Source: DATAUD01 sp036268455 (GTDB taxonomy: Bacteria; Verrucomicrobiota; Verrucomicrobiia; Limisphaerales; Palsa-1400). From it: 64,000 nt of DNA. The notes under the pieces were generated by a model that saw only the letters and a list, made by a program, of their open reading frames with translations, made no database searches and had not been told where the DNA came from. Position numbers and translations under genes: made by a program. Of this stretch, positions 1-9,214 are shown piece by piece; the stretch's first letter is position 1, and every line of letters starts with the position of its first letter. The DNA lies in the NCBI GenBank assembly GCA_036268455.1, contig DATAUD010000012.1, forward strand, positions 16,104-80,103, read 5' to 3'.

Positions 1-117
1 AGCCTCATCCAATTCGGTTCAAGGTGCGACCTTTTTCTGCCCTTGACTTACCAACTCAAAGTGAACGTCGGCCAGAAAGTTGTGGGCGGCGAAACAGTCG
101 TCGCCGCCAAAGCTTGA
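1..117 (+). CDS. psd: Phosphatidylserine decarboxylase, C-terminal fragment
   Basis: The window opens inside a reading frame that ends at TGA 115-117 and encodes the last 38 residues of a protein. The stretch with FGSRCDLFLP followed by VNVGQKVVGGETVVA matches the C-terminal beta-rich tail of short-type phosphatidylserine decarboxylases, which make phosphatidylethanolamine at the inner membrane with a pyruvoyl cofactor. The self-cleavage site lies just before this fragment's start and is not visible. pssA follows after 3 bases, so the two consecutive enzymes of the pathway appear to be co-transcribed. The identification rests on a short fragment plus context. Confidence 0.72.
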   Translation, partial: SLIQFGSRCDLFLPLTYQLKVNVGQKVVGGETVVAAKA

Positions 118-120
118 TTT

Positions 121-960
121 ATGGAACCCCGACCGGAAAAGCAGGCGCCCGCGTTGCAAATCTATTTCCTGCCGAACCTGATGACGGCGGGGAATTTGTT
201 TTGCGGTTTTGTGGCGTTGACGCGAATCGTCGAACCGAAAATCACCCAAGGGGACATCAAGATCGCCCTGGCTTTCATTTTGCTGGCTTGCATTTTTGAT
301 TTGCTCGATGGCCGGCTGGCTCGCATGGGGGGCGTCGAAAGCGCGTTTGGCCGGGAGTTCGATTCCCTGGCGGATTTGATTTCATTCGGCGCGGCGCCGG
401 CTTTTCTAATACATCGAGTGGTTCTGCGCCAGGTATTCTCGAATCAACCGGAAATCGGCTGGTTCATCGCCTCCATTTACCTTATTTGCGGGGCCTTGCG
501 GCTGGCTCGCTTCAATTGTCTCGCCGCGATGTCAGGCGGGGGAGGCGGCAAGGAATTTCTCGGTTTTCCGATTCCGGCGGCCGCAGGCCTGGTGGCCTCC
601 TTGACGCTTTTCCTTCTCTGGGGGGACCAAACGGATCGCGACCTGGCTCATCCTCCGTGGAGCTTCATCCTTCCCGGCGTGCTGCTGTTCCTTTCTGTGA
701 TGATGGTGAGCGAGGTGAAATACCCGTCTTTCAAGACACTGGATTTGCGCGCGCGACGCACATTTCCCAAAACGATTATTACGATTATTTTCGCCGCCGC
801 GCTGGTGATCCTCTGGAGACTAATATTACCGATCATTCTGCCGATCATTTTCATCCTGTACCTGCTCTACGGATTTATCCGTCCCCGGATTTCCCGCAAA
901 GTCCGCCACGAGATTGAGGAAGAAGAAGACGACGAAGAAGAAACCGGTCCCACCCCCTGA
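121..960 (+). CDS. pssA: CDP-diacylglycerol--serine O-phosphatidyltransferase
   Basis: This integral membrane enzyme makes phosphatidylserine from CDP-diacylglycerol and serine. The CDP-alcohol phosphotransferase signature D-G-x2-A-R-x8-G-x3-D-x3-D is complete near residues 61-85 (DGRLAR, then FGREFDSLAD). The N-terminal YFLPNLMTAGNLFCGF is typical of the bacterial type II enzyme, and several hydrophobic segments follow through residue 260. The C-terminus is a highly charged tail rich in Glu and Asp (EEEEDDEEE). The gene lies 3 bases after psd, so serine incorporation and decarboxylation are paired. At 279 residues it is slightly longer than the 240-260 common in the family, mainly because of the acidic tail. 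Confidence 0.95.
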   Translation: MEPRPEKQAPALQIYFLPNLMTAGNLFCGFVALTRIVEPKITQGDIKIALAFILLACIFDLLDGRLARMGGVESAFGREFDSLADLISFGAAPAFLIHRVVLRQVFSNQPEIGWFIASIYLICGALRLARFNCLAAMSGGGGGKEFLGFPIPAAAGLVASLTLFLLWGDQTDRDLAHPPWSFILPGVLLFLSVMMVSEVKYPSFKTLDLRARRTFPKTIITIIFAAALVILWRLILPIILPIIFILYLLYGFIRPRISRKVRHEIEEEEDDEEETGPTP

Positions 961-961
961 C

Positions 962-1630
962 ATGTTCGACCAACACCCCTTGATTCTCGCCGCTTTGACC
1001 GGAATTATCAGCGGATTCATCCTTTCTGTGCCGGTGGGCCCGGTCAACGTCACAATCATTAACGAGGGGGCGCGTTCCGGCTTGCTTTGGGGAATGCTTA
1101 TTGGGGCGGGCGCCACCGTCATGGAACTCATTTATTGCGCCCTGGCCTTCACGGGCTTCGCTTCATTTTTTGACGGCAGAGGGATGAAAGCCGCCCTGGA
1201 ATTGATCAGTTTTGTCTTCATGCTTTACCTCGGCGTCCGCTTTCTGAAGACCAGCAGCATTCCGGCGATCTCGCGGGTGGAGGAGCGATTCAAAAGCAAG
1301 TTGCATCCGCATTCGGCGTTTGGCATCGGCTTCGTCCGCGTGATGGCAAACCCGGGGGTGTTCCTGTTCTGGATTGTGCTGGCTGCCCATTTTCATGCGC
1401 GCGATTGGGTTCCCGCTTCGCGAAAAGGAGTGATCTCCTGCGTGGCGGGAGTCGGGGTGGGGGTGGGCCTTTGGTTTGCGGGGTTGAGCTACGCGGTTTC
1501 GCGCGGCCATAGAAAATTTACCCAGGGCACCCTTCTGAAAATGGAGCACGGCTCGGGGATCGCCATGCTTCTGCTGGCCCTTGGGGAAGGCATTCGAATC
1601 GTTGTCCAGATGGCCCGGCATAAGTTTTAA
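962..1630 (+). CDS. LysE family translocator
   Basis: This hydrophobic protein of about 222 residues has six predicted membrane segments. Its N-terminal sequence FILSVPVGPVNVTIINEGA matches the LysE/RhtB exporter signature (P-x-G-P). The family exports amino acids or related small metabolites; the substrate cannot be told from sequence. I chose the ATG at 962, one base after the pssA stop, because homology begins there. An in-frame ATG at 914 would add 16 Lys/Pro-rich residues and overlap pssA. The gene is probably read with psd-pssA, though no functional link is obvious. Confidence 0.85.
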   Translation: MFDQHPLILAALTGIISGFILSVPVGPVNVTIINEGARSGLLWGMLIGAGATVMELIYCALAFTGFASFFDGRGMKAALELISFVFMLYLGVRFLKTSSIPAISRVEERFKSKLHPHSAFGIGFVRVMANPGVFLFWIVLAAHFHARDWVPASRKGVISCVAGVGVGVGLWFAGLSYAVSRGHRKFTQGTLLKMEHGSGIAMLLLALGEGIRIVVQMARHKF

Positions 1631-1691
1631 CCGTTACTGTTGGTCCAACTCCCCACTTGCAAAGAGTTTCCCGCCCGCCTAATTTTTCCGC

Positions 1692-2084
1692 ATGGACGAG
1701 CCTGTCTCACAGTTGATGCAGTATATACCGGTGATTTTGCTCCTGATTGTTGCCGTCGGGTTTTCCGCTGGCACCCTGGTGCTTTCCGTGCTGATCGGCA
1801 AGCGCGGACGCCGGTCGCGCGTCAAAGACATGGCTTATGAATGCGGCATGTTGCCGGTTGGCGAGGGAAGCACCCGCCTGTCCGTAAAATTCTACCTCGT
1901 AGCGATGCTTTTTATTCTGTTCGATATCGAGGTCGTATTTCTCTACCCGTGGGCGGTCAATTTTCGAAAGATGGTGGCGGACCACCCGGGCCGGATGCTC
2001 GGCTCGATGCTCTGCTTCATGCTAATCCTTTTCATCGGCTACATCTACGCCTTGAAGAAGGACGCCTTCGACTGGAAACATTAG
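1692..2084 (+). CDS. nuoA: NADH-quinone oxidoreductase subunit A
   Basis: NuoA is a small membrane subunit of respiratory complex I near the quinone site. This 130-residue protein has the three-helix pattern and the family core KDMAYECGMLP, followed by LSVKFYLVAMLFILFDIEVVFLYPWA, which includes the conserved acidic residues of helix 2 (FDIE). The Cys in the YECG loop is the conserved one. None of the other nuo genes is nearby: the next gene is a phosphohexomutase 19 bases on. This is therefore a detached or supernumerary nuoA, unlike the usual nuoA-N operon. Confidence 0.93.
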   Translation: MDEPVSQLMQYIPVILLLIVAVGFSAGTLVLSVLIGKRGRRSRVKDMAYECGMLPVGEGSTRLSVKFYLVAMLFILFDIEVVFLYPWAVNFRKMVADHPGRMLGSMLCFMLILFIGYIYALKKDAFDWKH

Positions 2085-2103
2085 AAACCAAGGTGAGGGA
2101 ACT

Positions 2104-3543
2104 ATGGCGAATCATCCTGTAATTCGATTCGGCACGGCGGGTTGGCGCTCTCTTATCGCGCGCGATTTCACTTTCCATAATGTTCGCCTCGCCAGCCAGG
2201 CTGTGGCTGATTATCTCAAGGCCGAACTCAAGAATCCCAAGTCTGAAATTCACGGGCGCGATCCCAACGTCCTCCTCGCTTACGACTGTCGCTTTCTTGG
2301 ACGGGACTTCGCACTGGCCGTCGCGGAAGTTTTCGCCGCCAACGGTTTGACTCCCCTCATCGGCAATCGCGATACCCCGACGCCCGTGCTGGCCTTTGCC
2401 ATTCGCAAACGCAAGGCCCTCGCCGGCGTAAATATTACGGCGAGCCATAATCCGCCGGAGTATTCGGGATTTAAGGTTTCACGTTTCGATGGCGCCGGAG
2501 CGCCGCCGGAAACCACCAAGCCGATTGAAGAAACCATCGCCCGGTTGCAGCGGGAAAATTGGAGTTTTAAATCCGCCATTGTCGGAACGTTCGAGTGCAA
2601 AAATATCGATCCGCAAGCCGAATATTTTAAACAAATTCGCAAACTGGTCGAATTTTCCACGATTAAGAAGGCCCGCCTAAAAGTTGCTGTCGATCTGATG
2701 CACGGGTGCGGACGCGGTTATCTCGATATCTTGCTTGCGGAAGCCGGCGCGAACTTAACCGTGCTGCACGAGGACCTAAATCCCATGTTCGGCGGACATC
2801 CGCCGGAACCGAGCGCCGGCCATTTGACGGAAATGATTCGGTTGGTGCGTAGCGGAAAAGCCCGCCTGGGATTGGCGACTGATGGTGATGCCGACCGCTT
2901 CGGTGTTATCGATTCCGACGGCACATGGATTACTCCGAACCAGGTTCTGGCGCTGACTCTTTATCATTTGGCGAAACATCGAGGCTGGAAAGGCGCAGCC
3001 GTCCGAACCGTGGTGACCAGTCATCAAGTCGATGCGGTTGCGGCTCATTTTGGCGTGAAGATTTATGAAGTGCCCGTCGGTTTCAAATATGTAGGCGCGA
3101 TTATGGAACGCGAACCGGTCATCGTTGGGGGCGAAGAATCCGGCGGATTGAGTGTGCAGGGACATGTTCCCGAAAAAGACGGCATTCTCGCCTGTTTGCT
3201 GATGGCGGAGTTGGTTGCCGCGGCGCGAAAACCGCTTGGCGCGATTCTCAAGGAGATTACTAAGCTGGGCGGAGCTTTTTTTACGGAACGAATCAATATT
3301 CATATTGACCCAGCCAAAAAAGAGGAGTTGTTGTCGCGCCTGTCGGGCGGCCTGACGAAAATCGGCTCATTCCCCGTGGAAAAATATGTCACCGTTGACG
3401 GCTACAAGTTTCTCTTGCCGAATGGCGAATGGGTCGCGTTCCGCGCAAGCGGGACGGAGCCGGTGTTCCGCTGTTACATCGAAGCCCGCTCGAAAAAGAA
3501 CCTTGAGCCGTTGAGAGCCGCCTGCCGCGCGCTATTAAGCTAA
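2104..3543 (+). CDS. Phosphoglucomutase/phosphomannomutase family protein
   Basis: This alpha-D-phosphohexomutase interconverts hexose 1- and 6-phosphates. The active-site phosphoserine loop TASHNPP is at residues 112-118 (Ser114), the metal-binding DGDAD loop at 260-264, the sugar-binding loop GGEESGG near 344-350, and the phosphate-binding RASGTEP near 449. All four family landmarks are intact in 479 residues, the normal length. Specificity (glucose, mannose or glucosamine) cannot be assigned. It starts 19 bases after nuoA and ends 2 bases before the convergent MFS gene. Confidence 0.93.
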   Translation: MANHPVIRFGTAGWRSLIARDFTFHNVRLASQAVADYLKAELKNPKSEIHGRDPNVLLAYDCRFLGRDFALAVAEVFAANGLTPLIGNRDTPTPVLAFAIRKRKALAGVNITASHNPPEYSGFKVSRFDGAGAPPETTKPIEETIARLQRENWSFKSAIVGTFECKNIDPQAEYFKQIRKLVEFSTIKKARLKVAVDLMHGCGRGYLDILLAEAGANLTVLHEDLNPMFGGHPPEPSAGHLTEMIRLVRSGKARLGLATDGDADRFGVIDSDGTWITPNQVLALTLYHLAKHRGWKGAAVRTVVTSHQVDAVAAHFGVKIYEVPVGFKYVGAIMEREPVIVGGEESGGLSVQGHVPEKDGILACLLMAELVAAARKPLGAILKEITKLGGAFFTERINIHIDPAKKEELLSRLSGGLTKIGSFPVEKYVTVDGYKFLLPNGEWVAFRASGTEPVFRCYIEARSKKNLEPLRAACRALLS

Positions 3544-3545
3544 CG

Positions 3546-5237
3546 CTAGGCCACTTCCCGCGCGGCTGTTCCTTCCCCTTCGATGTGGACTTGCTTGTAG
3601 CCGCCCCTGGACCTGAAATAGATCAAGATGCACAGGAGCAGAAATGCCTGCACCAGCGGAATCCTCGCTGTAATTTGCAATGCCATCTTGCTCCCGTGGA
3701 GTTCGGCGTTCGTCACAATGGGCTCATCCGTTTTCGCGGTGGTCTTCGCCGTGGCCCACCATGCGTTTAGCTTCGCGAGGCTCGGATCGTCCGGATGTTG
3801 CGCGAGGGACTTGGCAAGGTCCGCGCCGTTATCGTCCAGGACGCCGACTTTCGCGCCGTCAAGTCCTCTGGTCTGAAAAATTAGAAATGAGTTGGGCGTT
3901 TCCGCCGCATAACGCTGGTAAGCGTCCGGATGCTCCGCCATCAGTTGCCGGGCGGCGTGATTATCCTGATTGAAGCCGATTCCAGGGCCACCGAGCAATC
4001 CCGCGCACAACATTCCAGCGCCGCCCATTGCGCCGATCGTGATGGCTCCGCCTTTTGGAAAGCGTTCAGACGTCACCGCCAACAGTGTCGGCCACATGAA
4101 AGTCTTGCCGATTGCATAGATCGTGCCCGCAACAACACAGAATACCGCCGAGTCCGCGTGGCCCAGAAGCATCAAACCGATTGACGCAAGGATTGTGCTG
4201 ATAAACATCAGCCCCAACGGTGAAACTTTGTGAACGATTGGCCCGGCGAAGAAGCGAAGGGCAAACATCCATCCCTGGATGTAAATAAATACCAAAAGTC
4301 CGGTGCGCGGCGAAGTCAGTATCGCCCCGGTGATTTTGCTGACCCACGAATCCGTCCCGAGCTCGACGTATCCCTGCATCGAGTGAATCAGCAACAGCAC
4401 AACCATGAGAAAATATCCCGGTGAAAAGCCCGTCACGACTCCGAATACCAGGAGCAAAATCGCGCCGCCCACCCAGCCCAGATATTCGGGGAGTCCCAGG
4501 CCACCCGCGAGATCATGCAACCACAGCGCCAGGAGAAAACAGAGAATCAACGCCCCGCCCATGCCCAGCTCTTTTAGCATGTCCCTGTATTTGACGCCGT
4601 GTTCTTTCGCCTCGGATTTTGGGAATTTCTGGCCCAAAAGCATGATACCGTAAATGGCAACCGGAATCAGGAACAGGCACATCTGAACTTTCCAACTAAC
4701 GGGGTTGTCGCCTCCGGACATAATGTAGGAAGCCAGCGCTCCAAGGATCAATCCCCCCGGCCAGCCCGCGTGGAGAATATTCAAGTAATGCGCCTTTTTC
4801 TTTGGAAAGAGCGACGCAACCAGCGGATTGGCGACTCCCTCGCACAGTCCATTGCCCATCGCGAAAAGAAACATTCCCACGATCAAACAGTGCAGGGCCG
4901 CCGGTTTTCCGCCCGATGCAAAAGCCATCCCCGCCGCCAGCGTCACCACAGCCGACAGCAGGTGCAGCACAAACGCGCTGACCATTAATGTGCCGTAGCC
5001 GACTTTGTCCGCGATCAAACTGGAAATGATGATAATGACGCCGAACCCGGTCAATCCACCCCCGGTGATCAAACCCAATTCTGTATTGGTGAAACCGTAT
5101 TGCTGGGCCCATTGGCCGAGGATGCCCCCGCGCACAGCGAAGCCGACTCCTTCGGCGAGAATGGCCATAAAACCGGCCCAGAGAAGACGGTGAGAATGAA
5201 TTTGAGGAGTTCCCGCAGAAGATAAGTTCTCGTTCAT
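3546..5237 (-). CDS. MFS transporter with large extracytoplasmic insertion
   Basis: This is a major facilitator superfamily permease with about 12 membrane helices. I place the start at the ATG at 5237 (MNENLSS); the frame stays open upstream, but the extra residues are not membrane-like. Helices start at about residue 20 (LLWAGFMAILAEGVGFAVRG). A hydrophilic insertion of roughly 110 residues (near 405-520, with HPDAYQRYAAET and KLNAWWATAKTTAKTDEP) lies between the last two helices and is not a standard MFS feature. The substrate is unknown; the fold resembles sugar/nucleoside permeases. It is convergent with the phosphohexomutase and divergent from the PDZ lipoprotein. Confidence 0.82.
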   Translation of the reverse strand: MNENLSSAGTPQIHSHRLLWAGFMAILAEGVGFAVRGGILGQWAQQYGFTNTELGLITGGGLTGFGVIIIISSLIADKVGYGTLMVSAFVLHLLSAVVTLAAGMAFASGGKPAALHCLIVGMFLFAMGNGLCEGVANPLVASLFPKKKAHYLNILHAGWPGGLILGALASYIMSGGDNPVSWKVQMCLFLIPVAIYGIMLLGQKFPKSEAKEHGVKYRDMLKELGMGGALILCFLLALWLHDLAGGLGLPEYLGWVGGAILLLVFGVVTGFSPGYFLMVVLLLIHSMQGYVELGTDSWVSKITGAILTSPRTGLLVFIYIQGWMFALRFFAGPIVHKVSPLGLMFISTILASIGLMLLGHADSAVFCVVAGTIYAIGKTFMWPTLLAVTSERFPKGGAITIGAMGGAGMLCAGLLGGPGIGFNQDNHAARQLMAEHPDAYQRYAAETPNSFLIFQTRGLDGAKVGVLDDNGADLAKSLAQHPDDPSLAKLNAWWATAKTTAKTDEPIVTNAELHGSKMALQITARIPLVQAFLLLCILIYFRSRGGYKQVHIEGEGTAAREVA

Positions 5238-5605
5238 GTTTGTTTGACTATTAGGCAATGCGGCAATCAGACCGTTTGCGCCAATAATTGTCAATGGAGA
5301 ACTGCGAAATCGCGAAAGGCGGGCCTTTCCTCGATTTTGGCGATCGTTCGCAAAATTCACCCTGCGGATTGTCTGTGCATCGGACTTATAAAAATTTTAA
5401 ATTCTCAACTCGTTTTGCCGCCATGGAAAATCTTGCGTCTTTGGAGATTCAGGGTAAAAAGACGGTGTAACTCATTATGTAAATAACAAGCCCAGTCGGG
5501 TGTCTCGACGTTTTTTCGCACGGGCGCCTCGCGGTGCCTTCGGCGAGGAGCGTTGGGTCGCGCTCCCTTTATTCAACAATTCGTGGCAGCCAACAAAACA
5601 AAATC
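5238..5605. other. Divergent intergenic region
   Basis: This 368-base gap separates two divergently transcribed genes and must hold promoters for both. I see no convincing coding sequence. A GC-rich hairpin with arms CCTCGC (5527-5532) and GCGAGG (5543-5548) lies about 60 bases ahead of the PDZ lipoprotein start. No clear -35/-10 pair was identified. Confidence 0.5.
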
Positions 5606-7000
5606 ATGAAACGGTTACTCTTATCTGGAATAATTACTGCGGTATTTTTAATCGGTTGTGCCACTCAATATCAACAACGGGGTTTTACCGGGGGGTTCGC
5701 GGAAGCGCAAACGTCACGTAATCAGTTTACTATCGCGTTTGCCGGTAATGGATATACATCCGGTCAGCGAGCCGTTGAGCTTTGTTTGTTACGCTGCGCC
5801 GAGGTTTCTCTAGGGCACGGCTTTCGTTACTTCGCCTTGGGGCAAAGTAGCAGCGAATATGATCGTTCCACAGCAATTACTACCGGCGGCTATGTTCCTA
5901 TCGGGCATGGAAATGGGGTCTATTTTTCAACCTCGCAAGTTATTGCAAAACCCAGTACCGCGAATAACATTCTCTGCTTCCGAGACAAACCCGCAAATAT
6001 TAAAAGCTGCTTTGATGCGCGACAGACATTTGACACGCTTTCAAAAAAGTACGGCGTGCAAAAGGAAGTTGAACAATTTCCCAGATTCAGATTATCAAAG
6101 GCCCGTTTAGGTGTTGTGATTGACATTGAAAAACCGCAGGCACTGGCCGGCCTTCATCAAAGCGCGAATACATCTCTTATGGTTGAATCGAAACCAAAGC
6201 TAAAAATCAAGTCGTTTACGGAAAGCTCGGCGCAAGAAGCCGGGTTGAAACTTGGAGATGAAATTCTAGCAGTTGACGGTACGGCAATTACGAATCTGGC
6301 AAAGTTTGGCGAGGTGGCGTCTGGGTGGAATATTGGTCACGTTGCTCAAGTAACAGTGAGACGCGATTCTGAGAAGGAAATTACGGTTCCGGTGACTGCC
6401 GTTTTTAATCCCGTATTGCAGTTTGAGCAAATCTCGGACATTAAGTGCGATAGGCCGGTCACCGAAAAAGACGTGGTGATTCTTCACAAGGATGTGCACG
6501 CGATTGACGCGATTCCCGTCTCCGACTACCGAGATTGGGAAAACCCCGTTGGTTCAATGGAAGAGGCCGAGAATTATCTAATTGCAGCGGCGGCGAACGA
6601 TGGCGTGAACGGCGTTCTCATACTCGATTCGCCCGAAAGCGTGAGGAATTTTGATTCAAAAGCTGAAGAAAACGTGGGCTTTATGTGTGTCTTGCTCCTC
6701 ATTCCACAGGCTCGGTTAGGTTTGGAATTTGAAACGGGAATGGGATATGAGCATCGATTTGTGATCAGACGAATCCAAAACGCCGAAGCCGAGACCGCTG
6801 GACTGCGAATCGGTGATAGTATTTTAGCGATTAACGGAATTGATTTGGTACAAAGTGCGAGTGCGGCAAGAAATGATAGACTTAAATGGAAGATCGGCCA
6901 GGTTGTGCAAGTGACTGTAGCTCGTGACGGTCGAGAACGAACGTTTCCAGTGGAAGTGATTGCAAATCCTCCGGCACTCCCAAGGGTAAATAACAGTTGA
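5606..7000 (+). CDS. Lipoprotein with two PDZ domains
   Basis: I place the start at ATG 5606 because a lipoprotein signal peptide begins there (MKRLLLSGI, lipobox LIGC, Cys18). An N-terminal domain of about 110 residues (GNGYTSGQRAVELCLLRCAEV, GHGFRYFAL) resembles the CC0125/CC1285 lipoprotein family. Two PDZ-like domains follow, near residues 190-260 (AGLKLGDEILAVDG) and 370-460 (AGLRIGDSILAINGIDL). No protease domain is present, so the role is probably binding or scaffolding in the envelope. The linker between the PDZ units contains a second, uncharacterised segment (VHAIDAIPVSDYRDW). Function is not known. Confidence 0.8.
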   Translation: MKRLLLSGIITAVFLIGCATQYQQRGFTGGFAEAQTSRNQFTIAFAGNGYTSGQRAVELCLLRCAEVSLGHGFRYFALGQSSSEYDRSTAITTGGYVPIGHGNGVYFSTSQVIAKPSTANNILCFRDKPANIKSCFDARQTFDTLSKKYGVQKEVEQFPRFRLSKARLGVVIDIEKPQALAGLHQSANTSLMVESKPKLKIKSFTESSAQEAGLKLGDEILAVDGTAITNLAKFGEVASGWNIGHVAQVTVRRDSEKEITVPVTAVFNPVLQFEQISDIKCDRPVTEKDVVILHKDVHAIDAIPVSDYRDWENPVGSMEEAENYLIAAAANDGVNGVLILDSPESVRNFDSKAEENVGFMCVLLLIPQARLGLEFETGMGYEHRFVIRRIQNAEAETAGLRIGDSILAINGIDLVQSASAARNDRLKWKIGQVVQVTVARDGRERTFPVEVIANPPALPRVNNS

Positions 7001-7154
7001 GCGACGCCATAAGCAAGGAATTGACGGGCTTTGCAAAGTCTGCCTGAAAACCGAAGACTTCCCTCTACATTCGCCAAATTAAAATTGGTGGTGGGTGATG
7101 GTTCGAATCATCGAAGGCATAAGCCAGCAGATTTCAGAAAAGAGGCGGAAAATT

Positions 7155-7643
7155 CTAACGGGTGCTCTTTTCCAGCAACGCCGTTACTTCAGGGCTGTTG
7201 AGAGTCTTGTTCCGCTGATAAAGATCGATGATGTCGTCCGACGACGGGCGTTTTGGAAAAGCGCGCAGGATCGCCCGGGCGGTTTTGAGCTGGCGCCAAT
7301 TTTTCTCAATTGGCTCTGTGACCGCTTCCTCCGCAAGACCTTCCTGCCAATCTTCAAAGGACTGTTCGGTTTTGGCGGTGTTCTGGACCTTGCGATCTTT
7401 GAGCCTGGCTTCTGCTTCAGCCTGTTGCTGCTGATATTTTGGGTACAAATGCTCCTGCCCGTTGACGCACAAGTAAATCGCCTGCGCAATATGATCAAGG
7501 CGCGCCAGGACATTCAGGTATGTCTTTGCGCCGTCAGGGCTTGTTCCAACCAAGCGGGCCCCCTTCGTGGGCGTCCACTCGATAATAAGGTCTTTCGGCT
7601 CGCATCCGGCCTTCTTGCAAACCTGGCGAATGATCTTAATCAT
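7155..7643 (-). CDS. Hypothetical protein, charged and helical
   Basis: I do not recognise this 162-residue protein. It starts with ATG at 7643 and has no signal peptide or membrane segment. The N-terminal half (KDLIIEWTPTKGARLVGTS) looks like a small alpha/beta unit, the middle is Gln/Glu/Lys-rich (KYQQQQAEAEARLKDRK) and probably coiled coil, and the C-terminus is helical. A longer open frame lies on the other strand (7095-7856), but this strand has the more protein-like composition. It sits 85 bases downstream of the Gfo/Idh gene on the same strand, so co-transcription is possible. Confidence 0.6.
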   Translation of the reverse strand: MIKIIRQVCKKAGCEPKDLIIEWTPTKGARLVGTSPDGAKTYLNVLARLDHIAQAIYLCVNGQEHLYPKYQQQQAEAEARLKDRKVQNTAKTEQSFEDWQEGLAEEAVTEPIEKNWRQLKTARAILRAFPKRPSSDDIIDLYQRNKTLNSPEVTALLEKSTR

Positions 7644-7727
7644 GGTATTTTTATCGGCAAATACCCACGATTAGTTGAGTCGGCGGAAGAGGAACATCGG
7701 TTCGTTCTCCCGCGTGTCCACACTTAT

Positions 7728-9140
7728 TTAAATCTTCCAGCCGTGACGATAGCTCCCGCGAATCAATTCTTCGGCCTCCGGCGCGTTTTTGACCCGGAGC
7801 TTTTCGGAATCCCACTCGATCTTTTTATTCAGCCTGATGGCAAGGTTACCGAGTAACACCCATTCAGTGAACGGGCCGGAAATATTGAAATTGGAGCATG
7901 CCGCCGGGCCCCCTTTGCACGCGCGAATCCAGTCCAGATGCGGATCGTTGCCTGGCACGCGGGGGATGGTCTTCGCTGGACGCTTGTAATCCGCCATGCT
8001 CGATTCGGGCAACAATTGCGGTTTTGCGCCATAGACGCCGCAAATGAGCTTGCCCTTGTCACCGATAAAGAGCGCTCCATTGCTGTCGAGGTGTTCGGCT
8101 TCCAATTCGGACGGGCGCGGCGGTTTCTGGCCGGAGTCATACCACATCAGCTTGCAGGGCGGCAGTTCGCCGCGCGCGGGGAACGAATACCGCAGTATGG
8201 ACATCACCGGCGGCATTTCCGGCACCCGTTCCGACGATGAAACCATTTCCACCGTCTCCGGCGGCCCGAGTTTTAAAGCCATTTGAGGACAATCCATAAT
8301 ATGGCAAGCCATATCACCCAAAGCGCCGCACCCAAAGTCCCACCAACCGCGCCACGCAAACGGATGATAAACGGATTTCGCAAGCCTCGTCTGAAGGTCT
8401 TTCGGCCAGTCGTGCAAATACGGCCGCTCGGGTGCCGGCCCAAGCCAATTGTCCCAATTCAAATATGGCGGGACCGGATCGGAGCCGGGCGGGCGCACCT
8501 GCCCTTGCGCCCACCAGCCTTTGGAACGATCAGTCCAACAATGGACTTCCGACACGTTTCCGATCGCGCCAGACCAAATCATTTCGCAAAGCTCACGGAT
8601 GCCTTCGCCGGAATGCCCTTGGTTTCCCATTTGCGTGGCGACGCCGTACCTGCGCGCCGCCAGCGTCATTTGCCGCGCCTCCCAAACGGTGTGCGTCAGC
8701 GGCTTTTCGACATACACATGTTTGCCCTCGTGCATCGCGCGCATCGCGGCGGGGGCGTGATGGTGATCCGGCACGGCGACCGTCACCGCGTCGATGCTCT
8801 TTTCCTTTTCGAGCATAATGCGGTAATCGGAATAAGTCCGTGCACCGGGATACTTTTTAAGCGCGTTGGCTAGGCTATTGGCGTCAACGTCGCAAAGCGC
8901 AACAATGTTTTCCCCGGAGACACCCTCGAGGTCCGCCGCCGCCCGGCCCGCCGTGCCAATGCCGGCAATATCGAGCTTCTCATTGGGAGATTTAAATTTT
9001 GCGCGCGCCGCGTAGGCTGGCAAACCGGTCATCAGGGCGCCAGCCGCGAGCGCTGAAGTGTAAATAAAATGCCGCCTGCTGATGTGCGGAGTTGAAACCT
9101 CGGTTCGTACTATTTTGAATGATGCTTTTCTATTTGCCAT
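7728..9140 (-). CDS. Tat-exported Gfo/Idh/MocA family oxidoreductase
   Basis: An NAD(P)-dependent sugar oxidoreductase family member of 470 residues. From ATG 9140, a twin-arginine signal (SRRHFIYTSALAAGALM) precedes the Rossmann domain (LDIAGIGTAGRAAADL), and the catalytic-lysine motif EKPL is near residue 145. The C-terminal domain has the family's WWDFGCGALGDMACHIMD segment. Export by Tat implies folding with its cofactor before secretion, as in glycosidases and oxidoreductases of this superfamily acting in the periplasm. Such secreted paralogues are abundant in Verrucomicrobia and Planctomycetes; the substrate is not predictable. It stands apart from the sugar operon at 18-24 kb. Confidence 0.9.
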   Translation of the reverse strand: MANRKASFKIVRTEVSTPHISRRHFIYTSALAAGALMTGLPAYAARAKFKSPNEKLDIAGIGTAGRAAADLEGVSGENIVALCDVDANSLANALKKYPGARTYSDYRIMLEKEKSIDAVTVAVPDHHHAPAAMRAMHEGKHVYVEKPLTHTVWEARQMTLAARRYGVATQMGNQGHSGEGIRELCEMIWSGAIGNVSEVHCWTDRSKGWWAQGQVRPPGSDPVPPYLNWDNWLGPAPERPYLHDWPKDLQTRLAKSVYHPFAWRGWWDFGCGALGDMACHIMDCPQMALKLGPPETVEMVSSSERVPEMPPVMSILRYSFPARGELPPCKLMWYDSGQKPPRPSELEAEHLDSNGALFIGDKGKLICGVYGAKPQLLPESSMADYKRPAKTIPRVPGNDPHLDWIRACKGGPAACSNFNISGPFTEWVLLGNLAIRLNKKIEWDSEKLRVKNAPEAEELIRGSYRHGWKI

Positions 9141-9214
9141 GCCCAATTGTGGTACTCCACCCGGCACGGAAACAAGCCGTTTTTTGCAATCTCGAAAAAA
9201 AACCGCGCACTGGC

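Noticed and set aside
7095..7118. tRNA T-loop-like GGTTCGAATC
   Set aside because: The flanking bases do not form a T stem, and no acceptor, D or anticodon arm could be built around it.
7095..7856. 253-codon plus-strand frame
   Set aside because: It overlaps a more protein-like minus-strand gene and the end of the Gfo/Idh gene, and its translation shows no recognisable domain.
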